Shown: positions 36,260 to 48,728, counted from the stretch's first letter. The stretch is 64,000 nt of DNA from Neostapfia colusana (GCA_030760725.1 JASWHV010000011.1:80887765-80951764); one strand, 5' to 3'. Notes: generated by a model not told the origin, from the letters alone. Numbers and translations: made by a program.

Positions 36260-36960
36260 TTGGCCACGTGGCGCCTTCGGAGCTCATCCCTGCCGAGGGG
36301 GTGAGGTCCGGCACTACCGGCCACGTGGCAGCCACTGGACACGTGTTGCCTTCAGAGCTTGTCTCTGCGGAAGAAGCGAGGCTCAGCCCCGCGGGACACG
36401 TGTTGACTACAGAGCTAGTCCCTGCGGAAGAAGCGAGGCTCAACCAGCGGGACACGTGTCGACTTCGGAACTCACCCCTGCGGAAGGGACGAGGTCGCCC
36501 CACAGGACACGTGTCACTCTCAGAGCTCGCCTCCGAGAGGTCCGCCCCGCTGGACACGTGTCACCCTCGGAGCTCACCTCCGAGAGGTCCAGCGCCGCTG
36601 GACACGTGTCGTTCTCGGAGCTCACCTCCGAGCAGAAGGGAGGTCCGACACTGCTGGACACGTGGCACTCTTGGAGCCCACCTCCGAGAAGAGAGGTCCG
36701 ACGCTGCTGGACACGTGGCATTCTCAGAGCCCACCTCCGAGGAGAGGGGAGGTCCGGCACTGACACGTGGCGCATGCGGAGCTCGCCTCTGAGGAGAGGG
36801 GAGGTCCCGCCCGCCAGACACGTGGCGCATGCGGAGCTCGCCTCTAAAGAGAGAGGAGGTCCCGCCCGCCAGGCACGTGGCGCACCCGGAGCTCGCCTCT
36901 GAGGAAAAGGGAGGCCCGGCCCCCGCTTGACACGTGGCATCTCTGGAGCTCACCCTGCGG
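36260..36960. repeat. G-box array (14 intact CACGTG cores) in Tekay 5' LTR
   Basis: All fourteen units carry CACGTG, with GGACACGTGTC or GACACGTGGC contexts and spacing of about 45-60 bases, about 200-900 bases upstream of the TATA box. It is the best-kept array in the window. Confidence 0.88.
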
Positions 36961-37146
36961 AGGTGACGAGATCGTTAAGCGGTTTTTCTCCTATGCGCGC
37001 GGGAATACCCGGTACTAAGGAAACTGACATGATTTCCACGTTGCTACCGCACCAAATCAATTGGAGATAAGTTGTTAGGATCCAAAACAAATTGAATAGG
37101 ACTCTTATTTGAAATCCAATTGGAGTAGGACTCTTCTTTCACCCCT

Positions 37147-37154
37147 TATAAATA
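37147..37154 (+). promoter_or_regulatory. TATA box of Tekay 5' LTR
   Basis: TATAAATA lies about 190 bases after the last CACGTG unit. The same box lies at 30843-30850 (minus) in the partner LTR and 18126-18133 (minus) in the solo LTR. Confidence 0.65.
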
Positions 37155-39325
37155 GAACCCAAAACCCCTGTCCGCAACCACGTACCTATTTTCCACCTCT
37201 CGAGTCGACGACTTAGAGGCCCTAGCCCCCCCCCAACTCACCGAGTTAACCCCCTTCGCCGGAGTTCAGCCACCGGTGAGACCGCTGATGAGCCCCGTCA
37301 CGCTCGCCGTCGCCGGAAGGGAGCCGACGAACTGACCTGCTGCCATTGCTAGGAGGAAGGCCGAGGTAGGTCTTCATTACCATCTTATGACATCATCGTG
37401 GTTTTCTTCGCATCTGTTTTTCTTCGAACAGAAGCTTTTTCATGTGGACAGATCACGTGTTGATCGGTTTTTGACGGTGGAATTGATCTAGATCTTGAGT
37501 CAAGCCATCACCACGTCCACACTTGATACTTACATCCTTGTTCACCATAAAACCCCATGCAAGCCCAGTAAAACATGCAAGAACACGTACAAACTGATCT
37601 AAATATGACAGCATCATAGGATTTGAACCATTGCATCTTGAGTAGAGTTTGTGCATGATGTTTGTTGCTATAATTTTGCATGTGCGTGGTCGTGAGTAGA
37701 AGGACAAGCTCAGGAAGCTATCTACGAAGGACTACAGCACCAAGACTTCGAGACACGTGAGCAACAAAAGTCACAGGACCAAGGCAAGTGCCCCTTAACC
37801 ATATTGATCCCATGTTTTGAAACTGTTTCGTTTGTGAAAACATGTGTGCTTTAGTCAACTTGATGGGACATCCTTTTTATAGGAGTTTACTAGTTTTGTT
37901 AAGCATCCTTGTCGCCGAGAAAGTTAATGAGTCGGGTATGATCGCTTTTGCTTCGCTAATCTACGGGATATGGGAGGGAGATAGAACGTGTCTAGCTACT
38001 GCACTCATATGAATAATAATAAGAAGAACTTGATGATACTAATGAGCATAGAATCGGGGGAGATCTAGGCAAGCTTGATTTGTGGATGTGGTAGAATGAG
38101 ATGGTGGTTTACTTGCCGTAGATCTAAGGACCGGTTCATGCCAGCACATGCTAGGAAAACAGTGCCACCACAAGGACAAATATGGGTGCGGCTTAGCTAA
38201 CTAATTAGGTAAGTTGCTAGATTGTTATGGACCGTGGAAGGCGCGGGGAATGGGAGACGAGAGAGGACTGCCCTGGGAACTGCATGACACAAGAGGGGGC
38301 CCGTAGGTGGGAGAATGGTGATTCAAGCCTGCCAGTGAAACCTTAGTGAGTCCATTCATCTAGTAGCCCCTTTGTAAAGGCTATTTTGTGATCTCTTGGC
38401 CATACACCGACGGTTGTGTACTGGTATAATGGAGGTTTTGCAGTCACCGACGGGTGACGAAATCACAAATTTGTGGGTAAAGTGGTGCCACCTCTTAAAA
38501 GTGTAAAACTATCATGATAGCCGTGCTTACAGTCACAAGTGACTGGCCAACTCACATGATTAGATGGGATGGTTATCGGGATGGTTATTGGTATGGTTAT
38601 GGTATGGTCTTGGGATTGGTTTCGGGACTGTTGAGTCTTGGTAGTGAGATTGGTTTTGGGACTGTTAAGACATGATAATGAGTTTGGTTCGGTTATTTGG
38701 TTATGAGATGGATATGAATATGAGATGGTTGTTATGAAATGAGATGTTGTTGAGAAAGATTAATGGCTGTATGAGACGGGATAGGTGGTAAATTATGATG
38801 GAGGTATGTTACTGTTTTAATTGGATATATGTTGGGATCAAATTCACTTAAAGATAGTTGCTGTTTTTATCATGGTTGTGAAACAAAATTTGCTTTCTGC
38901 AATGAGGCTTTTATTCCCTACCTTGCTGTAACCTACATGTCATACTTTTCCCGCACTTGCTGGGTACGACATGTACTCACCCTTGCATTATCATACAAAC
39001 ATCAGCAACAGGAGAGGAGTACTTCGAAGATCACGTGGAGTGCTAGACGTGCAGACTACCATCAACTTGCATGTGTAGTAGAGATGGAGCCGCTGCTGTT
39101 TAGATGCTTCCGCTATCGTTTAGAGACTTCCGCTGCTAGAATAAGTTAGAGACTTCCGCTGCAAGAATAAGCTAGAGATTCATGTAATAAAGTACTTAAA
39201 CACTATTTATTTGTGGTTATATTCTGAATTCAGTTTGTGGATTACATGTGTATGTGTGATGAGCATCCTGGGCACACATATACATTAGCTGGGTTCCGTG
39301 TTTTACGGGACCGGGCGTCACAGAT

Positions 39326-39338
39326 TGGTATCAGAGCC
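39326..39338 (+). other. Primer-binding site (initiator Met tRNA) of Tekay element
   Basis: TGGTATCAGAGCC begins three bases after the LTR end at 39322. A second decayed copy (TGGCATCAGAACC) follows at about 39380, within a short direct repeat of the leader. Confidence 0.9.
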
Positions 39339-40030
39339 ACGTTGATCGTAGGACACAAGCCTAGGTAGAGTGCACAGATTGGCATCAGAACCACATTGAC
39401 CGTAGGACGCAAGTCTAGGTAGAATAGACACCCTAAAACACATAGGAACACCCCTCAAAACTGCTATTTTCGAAAATTGCTTGCTGCTGCACTTTCCTTG
39501 TCAATACAACCGTCGCAAGGTGCTATTTTCAAGCCCCTCCTTGTCTCTTCTTTTGGACAACAACACCTTTGCTTTCTTGCTCCATAACTTCTGAAGTTTT
39601 GGAGTTATTTCTTCCTTCTCAAAGTTTTCTCATGTCCCATTCATAAATGGCCCTGGTGTTCCCGATCAACGCCATCTAACCATACATGGACCGCCAACTC
39701 ACTGTGGCGTGCGCCCATGCATGGACTACCCCCGTCGCATGGCGGGAACAACACCAGTTCACATGATTAAGTTTAGGACTCCCATTGAATAAGCTTGAAT
39801 AGGAGTGGTGTGAACTTTTGTGATGATTGCTTGTGTTTGAGTGCTTAGTGTGAGTTGTGGGACGCTTCAATTGTCCATATCCACACAAAGTAGAGAGACG
39901 TGATATGCTTCGGCACTTGTTCACATCCTCATATAGACTGAAATTAATTAGTTCATCCACCTTGATGCATATAGTTGAGGGGATCAATCTAAACTTCTAA
40001 CTTCTACTCTACTCAACTCTCTCTCACAGA
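39339..40030 (+). other. Leader of Tekay element
   Basis: About 690 non-coding bases lie between primer site and Gag start. The first 100 bases hold an imperfect direct duplication (GATTGGYATCAGARCCAC at 39323 and about 39377). Confidence 0.6.
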
Positions 40031-40466
40031 TGGTGAGGGAAAATGCCAGCCGTCAAAGGAGGAACGTTCGTGGCAACCATGAACCCCAAGAGGATGGCAA
40101 CGTTGAGTTTCCTGAAAATCCTAACCCCGGGGCTGGTGCAAACAACCTTGAACGGTTGATGTGCAGAACCAGATCATGCAAACTATGATCCAAACTTTGG
40201 GTCAGCTGCAAGCCAACAACCACAACCACCCTAACCCCGTTCCTACACCACCACCACCCCCACCACCACCACCGCAAGCTCACAACCGACTGGGAGAGTT
40301 CATGAGGACTCAACCGCCTACTTTTGCACAAGCTAATGATCCCATGGAGGCCGACGATTGATTGAAATCCATGGAGAAGAAGCTTGCTATTGTTCAGTGC
40401 AATGATCGGGAGAAAGTTCTCTTTGCATCGCACCAACTTATGGGAGCGGCCGCTGACTGGTGGGAT
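40031..40466 (+). pseudogene. Gag N-terminus of the Tekay element, cut by inversion breakpoint
   Basis: Gag begins MVRENASRQRRNVRG at 40031. After a frame change near 40150 it continues with a proline run (PVPTPPPPPPPPPQAHN) and MRTQPPTFAQAN. The codon expected to be tryptophan in the ADDWLKS region is TGA (near 40359), and the frame goes on to EKKLAIVQCND and HQLMGAAADWWD before ending at solo-LTR sequence. It is the missing front of the Gag at 33619-34560; both belong to one element. Confidence 0.82.
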
Positions 40467-42353
40467 GCCTAGATCTCCCTCCAATCCATGTTCATTAACA
40501 ACATCAGTTTTCTCATTATTCTTACGAGTGCAGTTAGCTACACACATCTATCTCGCTTCCCATAATCCCATGGACTCAGCAAAGCATAAAAGTAAAACCA
40601 TACCCGACTCATTTACTTCCCTGGCGACAAGGGTGGTTTAACCAAAACTAGTAAACTCCTATGAAAGGGTTTCCCATCATGTTTGACTCAGCACACACAC
40701 CTTTTCACAAACAAACCAGTTTTCCAAAACATAGGATCAATATGGTCAAGGGACAGTTGCCTTGTTCTTGCAATTCCTATTGCTCAAACTCTTGCTGTTG
40801 TAGTCCGTCATAGGTAGCTCCCTTAGCCTGTCCTTCTATACGTGATCACGCACATACAAGATTCATAGCAATCAATATCATGCACAAACTTTAACCAGAT
40901 GTGATGATGCATATGCATACAAATCCTATGATGCAGTTTTTTTATTAGATCATTTTGTACGTGTTCTTGCATGGCTTGCATGGTTGAACAGAGGTGTTCG
41001 GATCAAATGTGGACGTGGCGATGATCTTGACTTTAGATCAAACCGATCAACACGTGATCTGTCCACAAAAAAGCTTCTGTTCAAAAGGAATCAAAGAACA
41101 GATGCAAAGAAAACGCGATGATGTCGTAAGGTGGTATTGGAGACCTACCTTACGTTCTTCTTGGTCTCGTGGTCCTTCTCCTAGCAAGACAGATCGTCGG
41201 GGCTCTCTTCCGGCAATCTCCGGCGATTGAACTCCGGCGAAGGAGTTTACTCGGCGAGCTGGGGCTAGGGCTCTAAGTTGTCGGCTCATGAGGTGGAAAA
41301 GAAGTTTGTGGTTGTGGCCAAAGGTTTTTGGTTCTATTTATAATCAGGAAGAGAAGAGTCCTAATCTGATCAGAATTCGAATAAAAGTCCTACTCAAATT
41401 GTTTTTAGATCTTAACAACTTATCTTAGATTGATTCGGTGCGGTAGCATTGTGGAAATCGTGTTGGTTTCCTCCGTACCGGGGATTCCCGCGCGTACAGA
41501 AGAAAAACCGCTTCAGGATCACGTCCTTACGCGGTGATGAGCTTCGGAGGCTCCACTTGTCCAGCGGGAACCTGGGCTCCCCTTTCCGTAGAGATGAGCT
41601 CCGGTTGTGTCGCGTGTCAGGCGGGCAAGACCTCCCTCTTCCTCAGAGGCGAGCTCCGCGTGTGCCACGCGTCCTGGCGGGTGGGACCTCCGCTCTTCCT
41701 CAGAGACGAGCTCCACGTGCGCCATGTGTCTGGTGGGTCGGGACCTCCCCTCTCAACAGAGCGAGCTCCGCGAACGCCACGTGTCAGTTCTGGACCTCCC
41801 CCTCACTTCGGAGGTGGCTCCTGATGTGCCATGTGTCCTAACAGCGCCAGACTTCCTTTCTTCTCAGAGACTAGCTCCGAGGTTAACACGTGTCCAACAG
41901 TGACGGACCTCTCGGAGGTGACACGTATCCGGTAGTGTCGGCCCTCCCGGAGGCGAGCTCCGGAGGTGACACGCGTCCAGTATGAACGGACCTATCGGAA
42001 GTGAGCTCCGAGAGCGACACGTGTCCCGGGCGGCTGGTCCTCTCTCTTTTCCGCGGAGGCTAGCTCCGGAGGCAACATGTGTCCCACGGGGTTGGACCTC
42101 TCCCCCTTTGCGGGGATGAGCCCCGAGCCTGCCATAGCCAGTTTGCCGGCGGACCTCTCCCCTTTGCAGGGATGAGCTCCGAAAGCGCCACGTGGCCAGC
42201 GAACCGTGGGAATTATCTTCGGCGCTCTCTGTAAACTGAAATTTGCTCTTTTTGGCTAACTTTTTTTATTCTTTCTTGGTTTCAATTTATTTTAAAAGTG
42301 TTTTTCTACATGACACATGAATACATGCAGAACCCGAAAATGAGGGTGTCACA
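40467..42353 (-). mobile_element. 5' part of the split solo LTR (about 1.9 kb)
   Basis: It matches the solo LTR from about 17265 to 18930, starting CCTAGATCTCC and ending GGGTGTCACA at 42353, with its own G-box-like array at 41540-42210. Together with 34575-35873 it makes one almost complete LTR. The flank after 42353 is CCCGC. Confidence 0.82.
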
Positions 42354-42600
42354 CCCGCCCTCCGCCGCCACGCCGCCGGCCGCCCAAGCCCCCCTCCCGC
42401 ACCGTGCCCCAAACAGAGGAGCTCCATGTGTGCCGAGCCCCTCTCCCCGCCGCCCGTCTCCCCGCCGCCCCTCTCCGCTACCGGCCGCCTCCGCCGCCAC
42501 TCTCCGCCACCACGCCGTCGGCCGCCCCCGCCGACCCTCTCCCCGCCGCCTCTCTCCGCCCCCGTGATGCCTTGGCCGCCCTCCCGCCCTAGTGCAGCGT
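42354..42600. other. GC-rich CACTA interior (right piece)
   Basis: CCGCC-rich sequence that continues the material at 28341-28677 and inverted 35874-36106. No supported gene. Confidence 0.5.
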
Positions 42601-43885
42601 ATTTTTACCAATAAATGTACCAACTCTGCTACTGGATCAAACAAATTACAATAAATGTACCAGCAGACTTTGGAATTTCATGTGTTTACCAATTTTCTGT
42701 GCATTCTGGGTACTATGTTTATGCAAAACCACTGCTGTGAAACTCATCTGACAATCTTGAATCCCTCCATGGCTATTTCTTTTGTTGCTCCATGATATTT
42801 AGTAACGTGAAGGTAGAACTGTATGTATTCCATGTGTAAGATATAAATTCAAATCTACAATATATTAGATATATAGTCAGTAGCTAGCTAGGCGAGATGG
42901 AAAGCAACGACAATGCCGTCCTGCAGTAGCTTGGATAAACAAAGCTACGGCGCTAGTCGGTCACGGGCGGCTCACGACCCTTGTTGGTGACTCACGGCGG
43001 CATCGGTCGAGCAGCCTTTTTTTCTCTTCCTCTCTGTTTTTCTTTATTTCTGTGAATGAAGTCGATGCCAAGGACGCAACAGACAGGCACAGGTACAGTA
43101 CAGCAGCATCATCACTAGTGGCCACAGCGGTGAGCAGCAAAGACGTGGCGTTTACTTGCAGCTCTCCCACCCCACGCCGTGTGTGCCACCCAACCATCAC
43201 GCCGCTATTTAACATTGCAATTTGCAGCCTTTGGGCTTTGGTTCTTCCTTCTTCTCCGCTATAACTTGCAAGAGGCGGATGCGTGGCAGAGCTTCCTTTG
43301 GCTGTTGCTTGCAAGTAGCAGCAAGCCAAGAGGAAAAGCAGGGGACGGAGGAAGGGGAAGATCCACCCACCCCATTGTCCGTTGCCGCTTTTCTTTTAAC
43401 CGTGCGGCAGCCAGCGGCAGCGGCAGCCACCACCACCACAACCGCATCCACCTGACACGGAAGGAAGGAAGGAAGAAACAGGTGACGGGAGCTTCGCTGC
43501 TCTGTCCCGTGGCATTGCAGCCCGGTTCCGTCCAAGCTGAGCCGTGGGGCGGGGTTTTTTATTTCTTCTCCTCGCGGTGCCGCCCGCACCACTTAGCTCC
43601 CCCGCCCGCCCGCCCGCTCACTAACTCCACCTCCACCTCCTAAAACCGGGCGTGCAGTGTCGGCTTTTAGCCACTATACCGAACGCCACGCCGCGTCCAG
43701 GCGCTCTGGCCCGGACGCCATGGCTGGGCGACTCGCCTAGCCGGCAACTGGCCGCCGCCGCCACTGCAGGCGCCGCTGCTGCCCGCCTAGCGCTGCCGCC
43801 GCCCGCCTCCTAGCGTCGTCGCCGCCTCGCCGTTTCTGACAATTCAATTTAGATATTTTTATACTTATATATGTACTAATTGAGA
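42601..43885 (+). other. CACTA interior with possible captured host promoter and 5' UTR
   Basis: 42601-42880 is AT-rich. From about 43040 the sequence looks like a grass gene start: a TATTTAA-type box near 43206, then C/T- and CAC-rich leader with GGAAGGAAGGAAG, then CCGCCCGCCCGCC. No long coding frame with a known domain follows before the transposase exons. CACTA elements often carry host gene fragments. This is inference from composition only. Confidence 0.3.
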
Positions 43886-44746
43886 ATCATGTATTAGGTC
43901 TTGGGCCGATGGCTCGTTCACGCATCAGGGACGCCACCACTAGGTCAATGCTGTCCTGGGCCAGCTCATCAATTGTCACTACCCCGGTCAAGTGAACGGA
44001 CGGGCTGCTACGTTTTGGGACGATTACGCTACGGCCCAGGACATTACCTACGACAACAACCAGGAGCATGTGTGGCGCGAATTCATGGTAAGTATGAAGA
44101 ATATTTGTTAAATGCAAACCTATTATATGTTAAATACATTTACTTGTATATTTATTCTTCTAGAAATATTACATTTGGAGGACGAGACCCAGCTGGATCA
44201 CGCACGTCTGGTCTTCAACAACAACGCCAGGAAGCTCCTGACGCAGTCAATATCGATGGCTCGCATTCAGGCTATGAAGGCGTACTTTAAGTTGCATCCG
44301 GACGAGGGTGATCCGGGGCAGTTCAGGGATGTGGCCGACAAGTATTTGATGGAGGCGCAGTACGTAGAGGTAAAATGTTTATTTTACTTTGCTTCATTAT
44401 CCAATTTTGATCAATGTTTTCATCCAATAACAAATATCTGCAGGTCAGCGTACCGTGGCTTGAACCATGTCCGGACGCGTACAGTTCCCTGTGTGCTCGT
44501 TGGGCGAGCCAGGGCTTCTAAGGCGTGTCTATGACCCGGCGACAGAGTAGAGGGACGGACGGGAAACATCGTCTTGGCGGGGATGGCTACATACGTCTTG
44601 CTAAACAGATGGTAAGTGGTACTCGAATCTTATTTTAGTTAATTTATGGTGCTATCATTGTACTAACACGTATCGATAGGAGTGCGAGATCGGTCAGGAG
44701 CCGACCGCTATCCAGGTGTGGAGGAGGGGTCACATGGGAAGTGACC

Positions 44747-45611
44747 TGATGAGTAGTTTAGGCCCGATCTTCCGAAAGGTAGGTCGATTGAAGTGGAGAT
44801 CTCGACGTTGATGATCCGAGGCACTCGGGCAGACCCGAATACCCCTGCAATCACTACACCACTGCTCCGTTGGTTATCAACCGTGCTTCACACGCTTGAC
44901 CTTGCCAAGAAGGCTATCCCTGCAGGTGCAACCGAGAACACAAGCAAGAACGATGAAGATGCAATCTGAAATTGCGAAATTGGGGTCTCACAAACCGTAG
45001 AACGGCGAAAGTGTTTAATCTAAGCAAAACCCACCGAATATGGCCAGCGGCTGCAGTATTTAAAGGCTAGGGTTCGTCCATAAAACCCTTAGGCGCGTCC
45101 CTAATGGACTCATATGGGATACAAGGCCCAAAAGCCCAATACGGTGGTGCAACACCGGATAAAACTCCGAATTCGACTTGTTTTCGACAATTCCCAATGA
45201 CTCGTGGCTAATCTTAATGTGGGACCAGAACCATTGGAAAGCTTATCTTCTCATCTTTCCATGCATATGTTAAACATCAAAAACGGAGTCTGTATGCATC
45301 CTGGGCGTCCGTTTTAAGATGGACTGCTCCTGGACTCCGAGTTAAACTCGAGTCCGAGTTTGTGACTGTTTCCATCAACTTGTGGACGTCCCATCTGGTT
45401 CTCCACGTCCCCAAATCCTCCTCCCTTTACTTGTTGATCATGTCCATGGTTCCCAATAACAATTAAATCATTAAATAGCAATCCATTCTCAAACTCACAT
45501 GGGTAGGAAGTTAGGAACGAGTTCACCTGCTGATTTAGTAACCGTGCTCGTGCTCTTGTGATTGGTCCTTGTATATCAACGTGAGTATCCACTGTTGTGA
45601 TGTCCTTATCA
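44747..45611 (-). mobile_element. 3' LTR of CRM-like element (865 bp)
   Basis: On the minus strand it follows the polypurine tract at 45612-45625. It contains the end of the Pol frame (to 45314), so part of the LTR is coding. Confidence 0.9.
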
Positions 45612-48600
45612 TCCTCCCCCTCTTGAATCGGAGTCATCCTCGATTCAAGATCATCTTCTTCTCCCAAGTATGGTCGTAAATCTGAAATGTTAAATGTGGG
45701 ACTAACCCCAAAATCCGGAGGCAACTCAAACTTATACGCATTATCATTGATCTTTTAAACAATCTTAAAAGGACCAGCAGCTCGTGGCATAAGTTTAGAT
45801 TTTCTCAAGTGAGGGAATCGATCTTTTCTCAAATGTAGCCATACCAAGTCCCCTAGTTCAAGTTTTACTTCTTTTCTACCTTTACTACCAGAAATTCTAT
45901 ACTTCTCATTCATCCTTTCAATATTTTTCTATGTAGTTTCATGCATCTTAAGTAGCATCCAAATTTATAGTTTCAGAAGGAGGCAAAGGTAATAAATCAA
46001 TAGGAGCACGGGGATTGAAACCATACACTACCTGGAATGGGTTTACCTTTGTAGTAGAGTGAACTGACCTGTTGTAAGCAAATTCTATATGTGGTAAACA
46101 ATCCTCCCAACCCTTTAAATCTGTTTTTAAAACAGCCCGCAACATAGTGGATAGAGTACGATTTACTACCTCAATTTGTCCATCGGTTTGTGGGTGACAT
46201 GTGGTTGAAAACAGCAGCTTGGTTCCCAATTTATACCACAAAGTTCTCCAAAAATGACTTAAAAATTTTGCATCACGATCAGAAACAATGGTATTTGGCA
46301 CACCATATAAACGAATAATTTCCGTCATAAATAAATCAGCAATATGTGAGGCATTATCATTCTTATGACAAGGTATAAAATGTGCCATTTTGAAGAAACG
46401 ATCAACAACCACAAAAATACTATCCCTCCCCCTCTTAGTCCTAGGCAATCCCAAAACAAAATCCATGGAAATATACTGCCAAGGTACACTAGGAACAGGA
46501 AGAGGCATATAAAGACCATGTGGGTTAAGTCAAGACTTTGCTTTATTGCAAGTAGTGCATCGTAGCGCTCGACGTCACGTCTCATCTTTGGCCAAAAGAA
46601 GTGTGTGGCCAGCACGTCCTCAGTTTTCTTCACTCCAAAATGTCCCATCAAACCTCCTCTATGTGCTTCCTGCAAAAGTAATAGGCGAACGGAACTAGCA
46701 GGAACACATAGCTTGTTAGCACGATAGAGGAGGCCCTCCCGTAGTACATATTTATTCCAAGTTCTTCCTTCTCTACAATTTTCAAAGACATCTTTGAAGT
46801 CCAATCAGTAGGATATAATCCTTTTATTGTTTCCAAACCAAATATTTTATGATCAAGTTGGGACAGCATGGTGTAACGTCTAGATAATGCATCTGCAATA
46901 ACATTCTCCTTCCCTTTCTTATGCTTAATGATGTATGGAAACCATTCTATGAACTCAATCCATTTAGCATGTTGTTTATTCAGATTGGTTTGACACTTAA
47001 GATACTTCAAAGATTCATGATCGGAATGTATGACGAACTCCTTAGACCACAGGTAATGTTACCAAGTTTGTAGAACTCGCACTAAGGCATACAATTCCTT
47101 ATCATAAGTAGAATAATTCAGAGAAGTACCATGCAATTTTTCACTAAAGAATGCAATGGATTTACTTCCTTGTATGAGAACACCTCCAATACCAATGCCG
47201 CTTGCATCACATTCTAGCTCAAATGTCTTGTCAAAATCAGGAAGTTGTAGCAATGGTGCTTGTGTAAGCTTTGATTTGAGAACATCAAAAGCTTGTTGCT
47301 GCTGTTCGCCCCATCGAAACTGCACTCCCTTCTTCGTCAGTTCATGGAGAGGTGCTGCAATGGTGCTGAAATCCCGCACAAAGCGTCGATAAAAACCTGC
47401 AAGACCAAGAAAACTACGCACCTACGTGACGGTCGATGGAGTTGACCAGCTGGTGATCGCCACAATTTTTGCCTCATCCATCTCAATTCCCTGCGATGAA
47501 ACGACATATTCAAGAAACGAAACTCGATTGGTGCAAAATACGCACTTTTCGAGATTACCGAACAAACGTGAATCGCTCAAGACATTGAAAATAGCACGTA
47601 AATGATTAAGATGTTCGTCATATGACTTGCTATAAATGAGGATATCATCGAAGTAAACCACCACAAATTTTCCAATAAAAGCACGTAAAACCTTTTTCAT
47701 TAATCGCATAAAAGTGCTAGGTGCATTAGTTAAACCAAAAGGTATGACTAACCACTCATAAAGTCCAAACTTGGTTTTAAATGCAATTTTCCATTCATCT
47801 CCTAGTGCCATTCTAATTTGGTGGTAACACTACGCAAGTCAATTTTTGTGAAAATAATAGCACCACTCAATTCATCAAGCATGTCATCTAAGCGAGGAAT
47901 AGGATAACGATATCGAATGGTGATGTTATTAATCGCTCTACAATCAACACACATGCACCAGCTACCATCTTTCTTCAGAACCAAAATAACAGGAACAGAA
48001 CAAGGACTAAGGCTTTCACGAATATACCCACGGTTCAAAAGATCTTGAACTCGTCACTGAATTTCCCTTGCCTCTTCCGGATTTGCCCTGTATGCCGCAT
48101 GATTTGGCAAACTAGCCCCTGGAATCAAGTCAATCTTATGTTCAATGCCGCTCATAGGTGGTAATCCAGGGGGTATCTCGGGGGGAAACACATCCGCAAA
48201 ATCCTGCAAAAGGTTAGCAATAGCAGAGGGCAATGCAATGGACACTTTATGAAGCGAAAACATGGCTTCTTTGTATACTAAAGCATAGTACATCCCCTTG
48301 GTATTTAACAAATCAGCAAGGTCAGATTTAGTTGTAAGCAGCGAAGGTGATTTTAACTTAATTACTTGTTGTTTTTCAGAGTCTAGTGATTTTGTTGCCT
48401 TATCATCACGTGTTTTACTTTTCTCCAAATGTACAATTTCAGCAGGAGTCATAGGAAGCAAAGTGATTTTCTTTCCTTTATGCATCAGAGTATATTTATT
48501 AGTTCTACCATGATGAATAGCATCTGTATCAAATTCCCAAGGACGTCCCAACAAAAGAGAACAAGCATCCATAGGTACGACATCAAAATCGGCAAAATCA

Positions 48601-48728
48601 TGGTAAGAACCAATCGAAAAATGTACTCTCGCTGTTTGTGTTACCCTAACCTTACCGCTGTTTTGAACCACTGAATGTGGTATGGATGAGGGTGTGCTCT
48701 TGTTGTCAACCAAGTTTCTTGACCACAT
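45314..48728 (-). pseudogene. Pol of CRM-like element (PR end, RT, RNase H, IN), frameshifted, running into LTR
   Basis: Blocks on the minus strand: 48728-48054 spacer with LGRPWEFDTDA and IPPGLPPMSGIEHKIDLIPG; 48038-47802 and 47811-47422 RT with VYFDDILIYSKS; 47421-47059 RNase H (FELECDASGIGIGG); 47010-46648 tether (IIKHKKGKENVIADALSRR) and integrase zinc region; 46508-45948 integrase core with MDFVLGLPRTKRGRDS, VSDRDAKF and GQIEVVNRTL; 45724-45314 C-terminus (FGVSPTFNISDLRPYLGEE, GPITRARARLL). Frame breaks lie near 47810, 47050, 46560 and 45750-45950. The coding end passes through the polypurine tract about 300 bases into the LTR, and no chromodomain is seen; both are known of CRM-type elements. 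Lineage is inferred. Confidence 0.85.
45612..45625 (-). other. Polypurine tract of CRM-like element
   Basis: The minus strand reads AAGAGGGGGAGGA directly before TGATAAGG of the LTR. It lies inside the Pol reading frame. Confidence 0.85.

Larger units (their letters stand above)
36107..39322 (+). mobile_element. 5' LTR of Tekay element in CACTA (3,216 bp), inverted relative to its partner
   Basis: It starts TGTAACACCC and ends GGGCGTCACA, followed by GAT and the primer site. It has a TATAAATA box at 37147-37154 and a U3 array of 14 exact CACGTG cores at 36260-36960. It is very similar to 28678-31931 but opposite in direction, which is explained by the inversion. Frames across the array (36136-36902) are not genes. 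Confidence 0.9.

Noticed and set aside
43179..43643. 154-residue ORF with histidine run in CACTA
   Set aside because: Overlaps several other frames and looks like 5' leader sequence. No domain.
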